Source: Macrostomum hystrix | Taxonomy: Eukaryota > Platyhelminthes > Macrostomidae | Length of the DNA: 64,000 nt | Reading direction: 5' to 3' | NCBI GenBank assembly: GCA_950097015.1 | Contig: CATNEN010000001.1 | Span: forward strand, 4,308,001-4,372,000 | Shown: in pieces, positions 30,325 through 41,839 of the stretch | How the letters are laid out: every line of letters begins with the position of its first letter | Position numbering within the stretch: the stretch's first letter is position 1 | Position numbers and translations under genes: made by a program | The notes under the pieces: generated by a model | The model's input: only the letters and a program-made list of their open reading frames with translations | Told to the model about the DNA's origin: nothing | The model's database searches: none

Positions 30325-33130
30325 TCAAACGTCGGGCTCAGTGCTGTCCTTGGTTCGAGCCTTGGCATAGACCAGATCCCATCGGTAGGGGAATCTGGAG
30401 CAGCAGAATCTGAAGCAATTGATGAAGTAGCCTTCGTGAAACGGATTGAAAGCGTCCGAGGATAAATATTTCAGATAGCTGATGCGTTCTCTTGACACCT
30501 GTTCCCAGGTAGTGGAGTTGCTGAATGCCAAATAGCAATGGAATAGGCCTAGGAATAGCAGTGGAATAGCTGATAGTAGGGCCACACTCATGCCAGCTAG
30601 ATAGGACCAGTTAAACCATAGCCATTGACCAGTGTCAGTGTGCTGCTCAAGTGACTGCCTGCTCAGTTGGTCATGATGGATGTGTCTGTCAGGTGAGACC
30701 TACTCAATTATTGTTTCATTTCGGTGAGCAGTCATAGATGGGAGGAGATGAGATGACCTGAGACAGATAAGACAGAGATGAGATAGAGATGAGACAGATT
30801 ATATGAGCTGAGACAGATTAGACAGAGATGAGATAGAGATGAGACAGATGAGATGAGCTGGGACAGATAAGACAGAGATGAGATAGAGATGAGACAGATG
30901 AGATGAGCTGGGACAGATAAGACAGAGATGAGATAGAGATGAGACAGATGAGATGAGCTGAGACAGATAAGACAGAGATGAGATAGAGATGAGACAGATG
31001 AGATGAGCTGGGACAGATAAGACAGAGATGAGATAGAGATGAGACAGATGAGATGAGCTGGGACAGATAAGACAGAGATGAGATAGAGATGAGACAGATG
31101 AGATGAGCTGGGACAGATAAGACAGAGATGAGATAGAGATGAGACAGATGAGATGAGCTGGGACAGATAAGACAGAGATGAGATAGAGATGAGACAGATG
31201 AGATGAGCTGGGACAGATAAGACAGAGATGAGATAGAGATGAGATAGATGAGATGAGCTGGGACAGATAAGACAGAGATGAGATAGAGATAAGACAGATG
31301 AGATGAGCTGAGACAGATAAGACAGAGATGAGATAGAGATGAGACAGATGAGATGAGCTGGGACAGATAAGACAGATAGGTGAGACGAAAGGACAGAATT
31401 GAGACAACCTACCAGAGCAGGCCGACAGTCCAGCAGTTGAGCACAAACTGGCTCATAATGAAGGCCAAAAATAAAGAATGGTTTCGCTCTCCGATGCAGT
31501 TCTCAACCCAGGGGCAGTGATGATCGAATCTGGCTACGCAGCGATGGCAGTCTTCGCAGTGACGCGACCGCAGCGGCTGCTCCTGCATGCAGTGCCGACA
31601 GAAGCGAAGCTGCACATTCGATGGCAGGGGAGAGCTGGCCTTCTTATTGCCGGCCTGGGCCAAGCCTCGACCATTCCGACCGATGTTGACTCGAAAATGC
31701 TTGGACCTACTGCCATTGTTCAGCATGCCGGATGTACTGCCAGTGTCGTCGTCTAATTCAACTCTGATGTCTTCGTCTAGATTGGATTCGGCCTCTTCAA
31801 GACTGGGATTGGATGCTTCGGATTCATCGTCAGAGGCTGGGCCAGTGCGAGCTGTTGACTGGATCAATGGTTTGGTGGGGTTTCAATTCAACTGATTGGC
31901 TCTTCACTTTGACTCTTTTAGCTACAAAACTAATAAGAAAATTGATATTGCAGTACCTACTTTTCTGGAAAAGTATCCCTTCTCTGATTATTCCCTTATT
32001 TTCTCACCAGTTTATTCCCTTATCTACTTATCTGTTCATTCCCTTATCTGCCTATCTGTTCATTCCCTTATCTACTTATCTGTTTATTTCCTTATCTGTT
32101 CATTCCCTTATCTACTTATCTGTTCATTCCCTTATCTACTTATCTGTTTAACCCCTATCTGTTCATTCCCTTATCTACTTATCTGTTCATTCCCTTATCT
32201 ACTTATCTGTTTATTTCCTTATCTGTTCATTCCCTTATCTACTTATCTGTTTATTTCCTTATCTGTTCATTCCCTTATCTACTTATCTGTTCATTCCCTT
32301 ATCTACTTATCTGTTTATTTCCTTATCTGGTTATTCCCTTATCTACTTATCTGTTTATTTCCTTATCTGGTTATTCCCTTATCTACTTATCTGTTTATTT
32401 CCTTATCTGTTCATTCCCTTATCTACTTATCTGTTATTTCCTTATCTGTTCATTCCCTTATCTACTTATCTGTTTATTTCATTATCTGTTCATTCCCTTT
32501 TCTACTTATCTGTTTATTTCCTTATCTGTTCATTCCCTTATCTACTTATCTGTTTATTCCCTTATCTACTTATCTGTGTATTCTTTTATCTACTTATCTA
32601 TTCATTCACTAATCTAATTATTAGTTTATTCTCTTATCTACCTGTCGGTTTATTCTATTATCTGCCAATTTTTTTTCATATCTTTTTATCTGTTTTTTTC
32701 TCCTACATTTCAATGTTTATCCCCTATCCGTATTATTCCCTCATCATCTTATCTGCTCCTGTCAGTTGATATCCTTCCGTGTCAGAGTACACACCGGTAG
32801 CATATCCTTGGTAACGTAGCCGGGGTCAATCAGGCTAGTAGCAAGGTAAAGACTCAATGCGATGAGAAACAGTGCCAAATAAGCTAGGCCTTCAATGAGA
32901 GACTTCTGCAAGAACAAGTCGGCATAGAGTCGCGAGCTAGATTTAACTAGCAGTGCTGTTAGCACGGAACAGCACAGGGCTGTGTGTGCTAGCCTCATCA
33001 GCCAAGCCTTCCATTGACACTGCTGACTACCACTGAAGCAGCAACAGCAGCAGCGGCCGCCGTTGCCGCAATCCGTGGTTGACGAACTGTTGCCAAAGCG
33101 ACGCTGAAAAAATGAATTGCAAAATTTCAC
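30325..33130 (-). CDS. ZDHHC12: DHHC palmitoyltransferase, ZDHHC12-like
   Basis: Exons 33130-32795, 31858-31413 and 30658-30325 (336+446+334 nt, 371 aa) join in phases 0 and 2. ZDHHC enzymes attach palmitate to cytosolic cysteines from Golgi/ER membranes. Exon 1 encodes two hydrophobic segments ending in SLIDPGYV, as in human ZDHHC12. Exon 2 has an acidic insert, then the DHHC Cys-rich domain CRHC...CEDCHRCV...[16 protein letters not shown], with the catalytic Cys in DHHC. Exon 3 gives the last membrane segment and the [14 protein letters not shown] motif (TTxE) with NPFHEGY, again ZDHHC12-like. Join 2-3 recreates a Trp whose spacing to GQW matches the human protein. The start is uncertain: a TTTTTTCAG/C acceptor-like site lies 15 nt inside exon 1, so an upstream exon is possible. 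Both introns are largely minisatellite. Confidence 0.88.
30735..31385 (-). repeat. 50-bp minisatellite in ZDHHC12-like intron 2, about 13 units
   Basis: The plus-strand unit is GAGATGAGATAGAGATGAGA, CAGATGAGATGAGCTGGGAC, AGATAAGACA. On the gene's sense strand it is pyrimidine-rich and contains TTATCTGTCCCAG, which resembles a 3' splice site in every unit. It ends about 30 bp from the exon 2 donor. Confidence 0.95.
31985..32600 (-). repeat. Composite minisatellite in ZDHHC12-like intron 1
   Basis: Mixed 24-bp (CTTATCTACTTATCTGTTCATTCC, shown in plus orientation with 16-bp shortened forms) units, purine-rich on the sense strand. Degenerate units continue to about 32760. Confidence 0.93.
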
Positions 33131-33795
33131 TTATGAAAGAAAGTGCAGATTTAAAAAAATCAATTAAATTAGCAAGAAAAACTTTTTAAACAAAAAAACC
33201 ACCCACAAAAACTTCGAAGCTATTTTTTCAAACGTTTTATTTTATTAAATCAAAGTAAAGTACAGTAAATTCAAACTCATTGCAAACACAACAATTGAAA
33301 AATAAACATACGGAGGCCCAGTTACCACAGACAGAATCGGTGCTTGGAAACCAGATTGGATAATTAATGACGATGGGAAAATTAGGTTTTATGTACGAGA
33401 TTATATTGTATTGAGGGAAAGATGGATGGGTCCTTAAATACGCAGGTGAGTGAATGAATAATTAGTAGTTTATACAACAGAATAATTAAGATTCAAGCAA
33501 GTTGATTAATTAAAACTAAAAAGCAAATAATTCAAATTAGATTAAACGGAAATAAAACATCTGAAATAACGCATTTGGCATAGGAAACTTATGTAGAAAC
33601 AGTCAGTAACAATACAGTCTTGCAGCATTGCATTTGTAATTAATAAACATATATAATTATACAATCGGTTTGTTAGTTTGTATTTTAATCACTTCTTAGA
33701 ATCGGGGCAATTTATTTAGCAAGAAACTGTCTAGTAATATTAAGCCCCATAAAATTTACTTTTTGTCAACTCAATACAATTTATATCTCACGTCC
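33131..33795. other. AT-rich intergenic sequence
   Basis: Probable 5' flank or upstream intron of the ZDHHC12-like gene. No clear exon or element seen. Confidence 0.45.
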
Positions 33796-34390
33796 CTTAA
33801 AAGAGACAGCTTCAAAATCTCACCCATTAAGCGAGACAGTTTCAAAATCTCACCCATTAAACGAGACAGCTTCAAAATCTCACCCATTAAGCGAGACAGT
33901 TTCAAAATCTCACCTATTAAGAGAGACAGCTTCAAAATCTCACCTATTAAGAGAAACAGCTTCAAAATCTCACCCAATAAGAGAGACAGCTTCCAAATCT
34001 CACCTATTAAGAGAGACAGCTTCAAAATCTCACCTATTAAGAGAGACAGCTTCAAAATCTCACCCAATAAGAGAGACAGCTTCCAAATCTCACCTATTAA
34101 GAGAGACAGCTTCAAAATCTCACCCATTAAGAAAGACAGCTTCGAAATCTTACCAAGAGAGACAACGTCAAACTCTCACCCGTTAAAAGAGACAGATTCA
34201 AAATCTCACCCATTACGAGAGACAGCTAAAAAATCTCACCCATTAAGAGAGACAGCTTTAAAATCTCACGCATTAAGAGAGACAACTTCAAAATCTCACC
34301 CATTAAGCGAGACAGCTTCAAAATCTCACCCATTACGAGAGACAGCTTAAAAATCTCACCAATTAAGAGAGACAACTTCGAAATCTGCAT
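33796..34390 (+). repeat. 30-bp minisatellite, about 20 units
   Basis: Unit CACCCATTAAGAGAGACAGC followed by TTCAAAATCT. Units degrade towards the right end (34150-34390). It lies between the ZDHHC12-like and ODR4-like genes. Confidence 0.95.
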
Positions 34391-34957
34391 TTTAACGTGT
34401 TTTAGATCAGACGTGTTTTTAATAACTATACAAATTAGCTCGTATATAGGTTTTCTTTAATTTGTAGAAAATAATTTCTAAAAGTACACTAATGCTACAT
34501 TTTTACACCAACTACACAACAAAACAAAGGACTTTGAGCAGTCAAATCTGTACAAGGACACAGAATTACACTAAATAGAATACGATAAGACGGACTTCAA
34601 CAGTGTAGTAGATATGGTGACAACAATAAAATTACACAAACAGTTGTAATGACGCAGGCTGAAGTAGATAAGTATTCAAATGAGCATAGATCTGTAGCAA
34701 TAACTACTACTGATAGTAGAGCAATCGAGAAGAAAATAAATTATGAAACTACCTACGTCTATCTGGGATAATTGAAAAGAGATGTCCTTTTTTATTAATA
34801 TACAATGCACCTTGTCACCTATTTAGAATGCTGTTGGTGCTCATTTTTAGGGACATAAACAAGCAAAGCTTACTACTAATCGCTGGGTTATTTCAAGTAG
34901 TACATTGCACATCGAACAAATAAATAATGACATTTTTAGCTCATTCGCTTGGCATGG
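34391..34957. other. 3' flank of the ODR4-like gene, no other gene recognised
   Basis: AT-rich sequence downstream of the minus-strand ODR4-like stop, probably 3' UTR and intergenic. No domain-bearing frame. Confidence 0.5.
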
Positions 34958-37839
34958 TTAGGCCTTGTAGAGCAGAACAGCCACCAGGGCCACAAGGAAT
35001 GCGACAAGCAGAGCCAGTACATAGTACAGCGGCACTTTCGTATTAACCACCCGGTCAACACCTTCGATCATCTTCTCGGCTTCGTCGGCCGACAATTCTT
35101 CTGGCGACGAGGCGGCCGAGTTGCTTTCAGCTTCCAGGCCGAAGCTCAAATCCTCGGGCGACAGGTCGGCGGAGAAGAAATAGGCCAATCGGTCCAGTAC
35201 ATCTTGCGATGTCTCGCCGGGAAACGAATAATCTGACAGGACAATCTGGGGACAGCGCGGATGGCGCACCAGGACTCGGCGGGGCAGGCGCAGTGCCGGC
35301 GATTTGCCTTCAACAATCAGGCCGCTGGAGATGCCAAGCTCCTGTGCTGCCAGATACAATCTAGCATCTAGGCCTCTGGCCAAGTCTGACTTCAATGCGC
35401 GAGACACTTCGGCTCCTGAACAGCCAGTGCGGATCAGGCCGAACAGGGGGAAACAGCCTGTGACCTGGTGAGCACCAATGCGAGCTGGTTTGAGCATAGC
35501 CGATGTCACCACTGGTGCTTAATAACTGTTATTGATCATCTCTCTAATCTCACCATTGACTCAACTGACCTCTACAATCTTAGATCAATTTTCTTAGATT
35601 CATGTTCACACATCTCAATAATTTACCTCCCCATTCTCACTCCTGACTCTCTCCGTCATCTTTCTATTCTCATTCCTGACTCTCTCTGGTATCTCTCCAT
35701 TCTCATTCCTGACTCTCTCTGGTATCTCTCCATTCTCACCCCTGACTCTCTCTGTCATCTCTCCATTCTCACCCCTGACTCTCTCTGTTTCCTCTCCATT
35801 CTCACTCCTGACTCTCCGTGTCATCTCTTTATCTCCTGACTCTCTCTGTCATCTCTATATTCTCACCCCTAGACTCTTAGATCCTTTTATTCTCACCCCT
35901 GACTATCCTAGATCCTTCTATTCTCACCCCTGACTCTTAAATCCTTCTATTCTCACCCCTGACTACCTTAGATCCTTCAATTCTCACCCCTGACTCTTAG
36001 ATCCTTCTATTCTCACCCCTGACTCTCTTAGATCCTTTTATTCTCACCCCGGACTCTTAGATCCTTCAATTCTCACCCCTGATTCATAGATCTTTCTATT
36101 CTCACCCCTGACTCTTAGATTCTTCAATTCTTACCCCTGACTCTTAGATCCTTCAATTCTCACCCCTGATTCATAGATCTTTCTATTCTCACCCCTGACT
36201 CTCAAATTCCAAGTTTCAACCAGGCAGACATGAACTCACCTCAAGCATTCGCGAACCAACAGGCAGCTCTTTAGCATACGGAGCAGCGTCAGTATCGGCA
36301 TGCTGCAATAATTCTAGAAACACAGGCTCGCGAAATGCAGCAGCAGCCGAGTCGGATCCAGCAACACGATCGAACGGCATTGGCGGTTCATTTGGTAGGA
36401 CGGCTCCATTGTACAATGGCAAACAGTCTAGGGCCTGTTTTACACACGGCTCCAATGCATTGTGCAACTGGTCAGTTAGGTTATTATTGGCTGCGGATTG
36501 CATAGAAACAGCTACGCGACTATTCAGTGTAAAGCGAGACGTGACGCACAGCCAGGCCTGCCGATTGGATTGTTCACAGCGGGACACGCGACTGGTTGCA
36601 CCGACTGGATTGGCGGCGTCCGTTGCTAGGCAACTGATGCTACAGAAGCATTAGGGGTAAAGATTAGCAATGACTAAAATGACGGACATTGCGTGATGTC
36701 ACTGGACATGTCGCTAACAAGCTTAATAGTAATAATAATAATTGCTGGAGGGCTGCGGGCAATGGTACATCATTTGGTGACACTAGACCCGAAGGCAGCG
36801 AGGAGGCAATTCTGCCCATTTCGCTGACTCCTGAGCACACACGCACACAGATACTGTACACAGGCATACGCTCACACAGGTGTGTACACTCTCACTGCGC
36901 ATTGGCCCTCAAGGGCGTGAATTGCACGACAAGCCCCCAAGCCTTCTCTCCTAAGCTGTACCTCATATGAATGTGGCCTCGCCGCGAAATCGAGCTTAGG
37001 GACCTGGGAGCGAGAGGCAAAACAGCAATTCTTACTCATTGGCATCAGATCCAACTAATAAAATGATTTTCTGCGAGCAGGCGGCCTCTTTAGTCAGTTT
37101 GGAAGCGCCAGTCAAGTCGTGAACGCGACCCAATGCCTAAAAGAAAACGCGTTATAAATCAATCCATAAATATTGACACAAACTAAAAATGTTTTATTGA
37201 ATCAGAACAGATTATGAAACTTACTATTTTTAACTGGCTTAGTTGTTCCTCGCCGGCTGCAGCCTTTCTGGCGCAAAGAAACAAGCCAATGATGTCTAGA
37301 CCGCCTGGTAGAGATCTCAACACCTGTTTTCATTTATGATGTAGTCATTTGTTAAACACACATACATTTTAGAAGGTTTATCTTACAAACTGAAAACACT
37401 AGTATAGACTAATTAGATGACGAAGCAACTATCTATATAGATAAAGGTATAGTTGCTCACGAGGTTTACTTAGCAAGAACTCACATTTTCAGCATGACGA
37501 CCAATCCATTCGCTGTCTAGCACAGCTGGCGCATCATTGGACGATTTCTTCTGTTGAGCTTGCTTTTTGCCAACATTGTCTGCTTCTGCTTCAGCATCTC
37601 CAACAGATTTGTCAGGCGTAGCACAGTGCAGCAACACTCTTACAGCAGTGGCCGAGTCATACTGTGAGGAAAAATATTCAGGACAAGATGAAACACAGAA
37701 TTGCGCATGGATAATGCTCTAAAGTAGACATCTTTAGCTTCAAGCACAAGCATACCTGACCAATCACTAGACCAAATTGTCCAGACTGTAACAGTTGATG
37801 ACTGAATGTGTTCTTGTCAATAATGACATTCTCAATCAT
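34958..37839 (-). CDS. ODR4: ODR4-like ER tail-anchored protein
   Basis: Six exons: 37839-37756, 37661-37485, 37323-37225, 37136-37036, 36639-36240, 35464-34958 (84+177+99+101+400+507 nt). All phases agree (0,0,0,2,0) and the product is 455 aa, about the length of human ODR4. Exon 1 gives GLVIGQ (family GLLIGQ); exons 2-3 give DSEWIGRHAEN-VLRSLPGGLDIIGLF, matching the conserved DxEW...HA..V.RMLPGG segment. The last exon gives ALKSDLARGLDARL, LPRRVLVRHP, IVLSDYSFPGE and a C-terminal membrane anchor (YYVLALLVAFLVALVAVLLY) ending three residues before the stop. ODR-4 in nematodes aids folding and delivery of G-protein-coupled receptors from the ER; that role is known for the family and assumed here. 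The donor of exon 5 (GAG/GTGAGT) is followed by a minisatellite in intron 5. The 6.4-kb retrotransposon lies 1.4 kb upstream. Confidence 0.9.
35625..36205 (-). repeat. About 30-bp minisatellite in ODR4-like intron 5
   Basis: Two related unit types, CTCTCTGGTATCTCTCCATT + CTCATTCCTGA on the left and CTTAGATCCTTCTATTCTCA + CCCCTGACT on the right (plus orientation). On the gene's sense strand each right-hand unit reads AGGGGTGAGAAT, close to a 5' splice site. Confidence 0.93.
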
Positions 37840-39215
37840 GTTTTTCAGAATATGCTTTAGTTTTTTATAAAGAATGCAAACACATGTAAGTCCACAGTGA
37901 GATCTGGCTGTCTTAGTGGATATGCTGAAAATAGTTAAATGTTTCAACTTAGGTTAACAAAGGGCAAGCACTTGGTCTAAGAATTTTACAACAAATTTTC
38001 CAATATAAAAATGCTACTATAAATGTAAATTAAGTTTTATTTTTTTAATTAATATTCTGGTCATAATGATATGAATAGTAAAAAATCAAAACAAAACAAC
38101 ATATTATTAAAACATTATAACTTTCAATCAATACAAACCAGGCTAGCTGGGTGTATTAGCATTGTTGCAGACATACTTTTGCTACACTAGCAAGAAAACA
38201 TAAAGAACATAGGCCCAATGATGTTGACAGAATATAATAAAGACAGTGCAAAGTATAGCCTGAATATATTGGTAGTTACAATATCAATAGAAATTACAGA
38301 TTGCTATTGCTATGCATATGCCCCATTAAGAGTTACATGAATAGGTTATTAATAGGTATGCCTGCTCTAAAATTGTGATCCTAGACAATGTGTCATAGAA
38401 TGTGTTTATCATCAAACAAACAAGAATGTGTATTTTTTTAACTTCAAACCTAAGCTACAGATTTTCTATTTAAGATATGATGATAAATCAAAAGCCATGT
38501 TATAGAAAACAGGTACATCTTTCTAAAAAGTATCTGATTTTGCTATTTTGTCAAATAGAAAAAAGTTATTCCCGCTTTTCATCGAAAACCAAACAATGAT
38601 TTTTATGTATCTTCAAACCAAACAGAGAATTTGATGTTTGGTTTTAAAATTTGAGTGAGTGGTTTAATCTTATTTTAAGGAGTGAGCTATCATGAATTAT
38701 GTCATTTGAAAGCATTTTTAATGCTCTGTAAATAACTACATTTATGGTCATTTAATTGGCAAGCAACCACATACAATCTTTGTCTAAAGTATACTGAAAA
38801 AATGTTGTTAAAAAGTATGCTTTTGCAATAAAAATTTCTACTGAAACATCAATATCTTTCTTTCCTCTTAATGCTTCATTGCACATCATGCCTCAGCTTG
38901 TAGATAATTTCTTCAACTTTCAAATTAGTTGTTCTGTGAAACACAATAGCTTGTTTCTGTCTTGCATGAGACCAAGGAAAGAGTCAAAATTATTGTTCGG
39001 TTTTGAAGATGTTCTGTTCGGTTGATGATAGGCCTACATTACACTATTACATTATAATTTTCTATTTTAAATATAGGACACTGTGTCATCTAGCCAATCA
39101 GCATGCTTTAAAGCTGGGTCAATTAATTATCCACCAAGAACAATTATTGTAGACTAGAGGTAAGGCAAGAAGAAACATGGGTACAAAGATGGACCAAGAA
39201 AAAATGTGGTGACAT
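37840..39215. other. AT-rich 5' flank of the ODR4-like gene
   Basis: AT-rich sequence between the ODR4-like start codon and the retrotransposon. It should hold the ODR4-like promoter; I see no convincing TATA element, exon or mobile element. Confidence 0.5.
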
Positions 39216-39479
39216 GAGGCATCAAAAGCTCGCACTGGCGGGACACAGTGCCTGTGAGGTATGAGTCAGACCAGGCCCACGGGCTAAGGTCTGCGATGCC
39301 TCACACCTGCAGTCGCTTTTTGAGCAGGCTTGGCAGGAAGGAGACCTGTGCCTTCGGGTGCAGGAATCCCTCCACGCTGTCCCGTCAGCTGACCCATGGG
39401 TACACGCCCCGCGAGTGTTCAAGGCTGCCCCTAGGGCAGCCGGACAGAATGGGCAACAGCGCTGGATGACCCATCCAGG

Positions 39480-40045
39480 GCCTCTGGCCAAACTGGGTAC
39501 CTCTAGCCCCGGCTGGAGGGAAAGGTGCCACCCTTTGACCTTAACAGGGTATGCGGCCAGTCCGCAACGTTCGTGCACCTGTGCGTGATCAGGTACCTCT
39601 GGCTACGGCTCTGAGGGAAAGGTGTCACCCATTGACCTTAACAGGGTATGCGGCCAGTCCGCAGTTTTCGTGCACCTGTGCGTGATCAGGTACCTCTGGC
39701 TACGGCTCTGAGGGAAAGGTGTCACCCTTTGACCTTAACAGGGTATGCGGCCAGTCCGCAGCTTCGTGCACCTGTGCGTGATCAGGTACCTCTGGCTACG
39801 GCTCTGAGGGAAAGGTGTCACCCTTTGACCTTAACAGGGTATGCGGCCAGTCCGCAGCTTCGTGCACCTGTGCATGATCAGGTACCTCTGGCTACGGCTC
39901 TGAGGAAATGGTGTTACCCTTTGACCTTAACAGGGTATGCGGCCAGTCCGCAGCTTCGTGCACCTGTGCGTGATCAGGTACCTCTGGCTACGGCTCTGAG
40001 GAAATGGTACTACCCTTTGACCCTAACAGGGTATGCGGCCAGTCT
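39480..40045 (+). repeat. 96-bp monomers in the retrotransposon 5' UTR
   Basis: About five tandem 96-bp units containing GTGCACCTGTGCGTGATCAG, TACCTCTGGCTACGGCTCTG and TTGACCTTAACAGGGTATGC, preceded by a more diverged unit. Monomer arrays act as promoters in some mammalian L1 elements; a promoter role here is inference. Frames open through this region (for example 39648-40289) are repeat-driven. Confidence 0.9.
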
Positions 40046-40252
40046 GCAGGCCTCGGTACCGGCCTTTTGGTACCCTCTAATGTCCCCAGTGCATCCGTGC
40101 TGCTGGGCTTTGCCGGACTTCAGTCCGCACTTTGGTTGGGGAGTATTCCAGCTGCTAACGGTGCCTTTTTGCTGCTCCCGGCTGGCTTGGGGTGTCGGCC
40201 AGTCGGGCTTTTCTCACTCGTTAACGAGCAGCCCCCCACCTGCTTTTCAGCC

Positions 40253-41839
40253 ATGGCCTCGCCCATCTCTTCTTTCGAAACCGAGCTAAACTCGGCCGCT
40301 CCGGACGCTGCCACTGGCAGGTCCCACGTCCTCGGTGCAGCTGGTGGGACTGAGAATCCCGCCACTGAAATCGTCGACCAGAATAAACGCAACCCGAGCC
40401 GCAAGCGCTCGGAGGAAGCGCGTGTAAGGCGCAACCAGAAGCGCAACGAACGCCGCCGTAATGCTGCGGCGGCCGCGACTGGTGGGCGCCCGACACCTGC
40501 ACACGAGGCGGGTGCGAAAGATGCGGCAGGGCCACCTGGATCCGCCGCCCCCCCCACCGCCGCTCCGGCCAGCACCATCTCCAAGGCCGGCACGGACGCC
40601 GACGGAAAGAGCGTGGAAGGCGCAGCAGGGCCATCTGGAGCCGCCGCCCCCACCGCCATCACGGCCACCACCACCCACAAGGCCGGCACATCCAACGCCA
40701 GCAAGGCCAAGGAGACCTATGCCTCCAAAGCCAAGCGGGAGCCTGTCCAGCCGGCGATCATTGTGGTCGGCGAGGAACAGGACCTCTCAAACGAGCAGCT
40801 CAAAAGCATGCTCAGGACCATCGACGAGGGCCTCACGGACCTGGCACTGGCAGGGACACCAGTCAGCATTGTCAGGTCCGAAGCGCAGGAGGGGGCTGTC
40901 CTCCTCTGGTGCAAATCGGCGGGGGATAGACACCTACTGCGCGATCGGATCAAAGACTTCAAGTGGGGCACCGATGTCGGAAGACTGAGGTGCACCACCG
41001 AGTCCGAGCGTCCACGGACCCGACGTCATCGTGTCTGGGTCCCCGACGCCTGCTCAATCCGGTCCGGGGACCAACTTTGGCAGCTGCTGCTGAAGATGAA
41101 CCCGGACCTCCCAGCCTCCGGGCTGATCTGCCACGAAACCGTCCGCAAAGAAGCGGAGGGTTTCACGGCGATCTACGGCTTCTCCGAAGCCTGGTCCAAA
41201 AGGATCCCTCACAAGAGCGTAATCAAACCGGGACTCTACCCGCTGACCATCCTGGATTGTCAGGAGAGGAAGGCCGGGGAGGGATCGGAAAATAAGCGGG
41301 CCGCTCCTGGCTCTGGGGCGAAAGCTCCGCCAGCTAAGCGGCATGCAACGTCCGTGGACCCCCGCCCGGGCAAAAATATCCGCATCGCCGAATCCGGCCC
41401 CCGAGATCGTAGACCAGCCCGCAACAACCGCAAATCGGGCCTGGTCTTGCGGGCGCTCAGCGAAGCCCGAGCGCTCAGAGAGCACCTGGAGCGCTCCCGC
41501 GCTACAAAAGCGCAAACCTCCCTTCCTCCCAGCCAGCCGCAAAGTGCCGGGACCCACGGAGCGGTGGCCACTGACTGGTCTGAGGATCCCCCTCACCGGA
41601 AGGAGGCTGCCATCCACACGGACCCGACCCCCGAGGGCGAGGCGTCGAGTGACGGCAGCGACTGCACCGTTGTTGGGTGGAGCGGCCGGGACACGCAGCG
41701 GTCAGAGCAGCAGCTCTCCGCAGCGATTCCCGCCGTTCCCTCCACAGCGGTTGCGGGCGCGCCGCTACTCATGGAGGTCTGCAGCCCGACCCCGTCTGAG
41801 GAGGACGAGCTGCTCAAGGAGACTCCCGCTGGACCATGA
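40253..41839 (+). CDS. Retrotransposon ORF1 protein
   Basis: I place the start at ATG 40253 (CAGCCATGGCC context), giving 528 aa, because the frame upstream runs through the 5' monomers. The first half is Ala/Pro-rich and basic (KRSEEARVRRNQKRNERRR). The middle holds a folded-looking domain (LSNEQLKSMLRTIDEGL... to PGLYPLTILDCQERK) that recalls the RRM-like DUF4780 type of retroelement ORF1; that match is from memory and weak. The C-terminal part is charged and disordered. It should bind element RNA. The stop overlaps the ORF2 start. Confidence 0.75.
   Translation: MASPISSFETELNSAAPDAATGRSHVLGAAGGTENPATEIVDQNKRNPSRKRSEEARVRRNQKRNERRRNAAAAATGGRPTPAHEAGAKDAAGPPGSAAPPTAAPASTISKAGTDADGKSVEGAAGPSGAAAPTAITATTTHKAGTSNASKAKETYASKAKREPVQPAIIVVGEEQDLSNEQLKSMLRTIDEGLTDLALAGTPVSIVRSEAQEGAVLLWCKSAGDRHLLRDRIKDFKWGTDVGRLRCTTESERPRTRRHRVWVPDACSIRSGDQLWQLLLKMNPDLPASGLICHETVRKEAEGFTAIYGFSEAWSKRIPHKSVIKPGLYPLTILDCQERKAGEGSENKRAAPGSGAKAPPAKRHATSVDPRPGKNIRIAESGPRDRRPARNNRKSGLVLRALSEARALREHLERSRATKAQTSLPPSQPQSAGTHGAVATDWSEDPPHRKEAAIHTDPTPEGEASSDGSDCTVVGWSGRDTQRSEQQLSAAIPAVPSTAVAGAPLLMEVCSPTPSEEDELLKETPAGP

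Noticed and set aside
31896-32612. 238-codon plus-strand hydrophobic frame (FIPLSTYLF type)
   Set aside because: Tandem repeat in the intron of the minus-strand ZDHHC12-like gene; apparent membrane segments are a composition effect.
39648-40289. Frame through the retrotransposon 5' region
   Set aside because: It is the 96-bp monomer read in frame (96 is a multiple of 3). ORF1 begins later at 40253.
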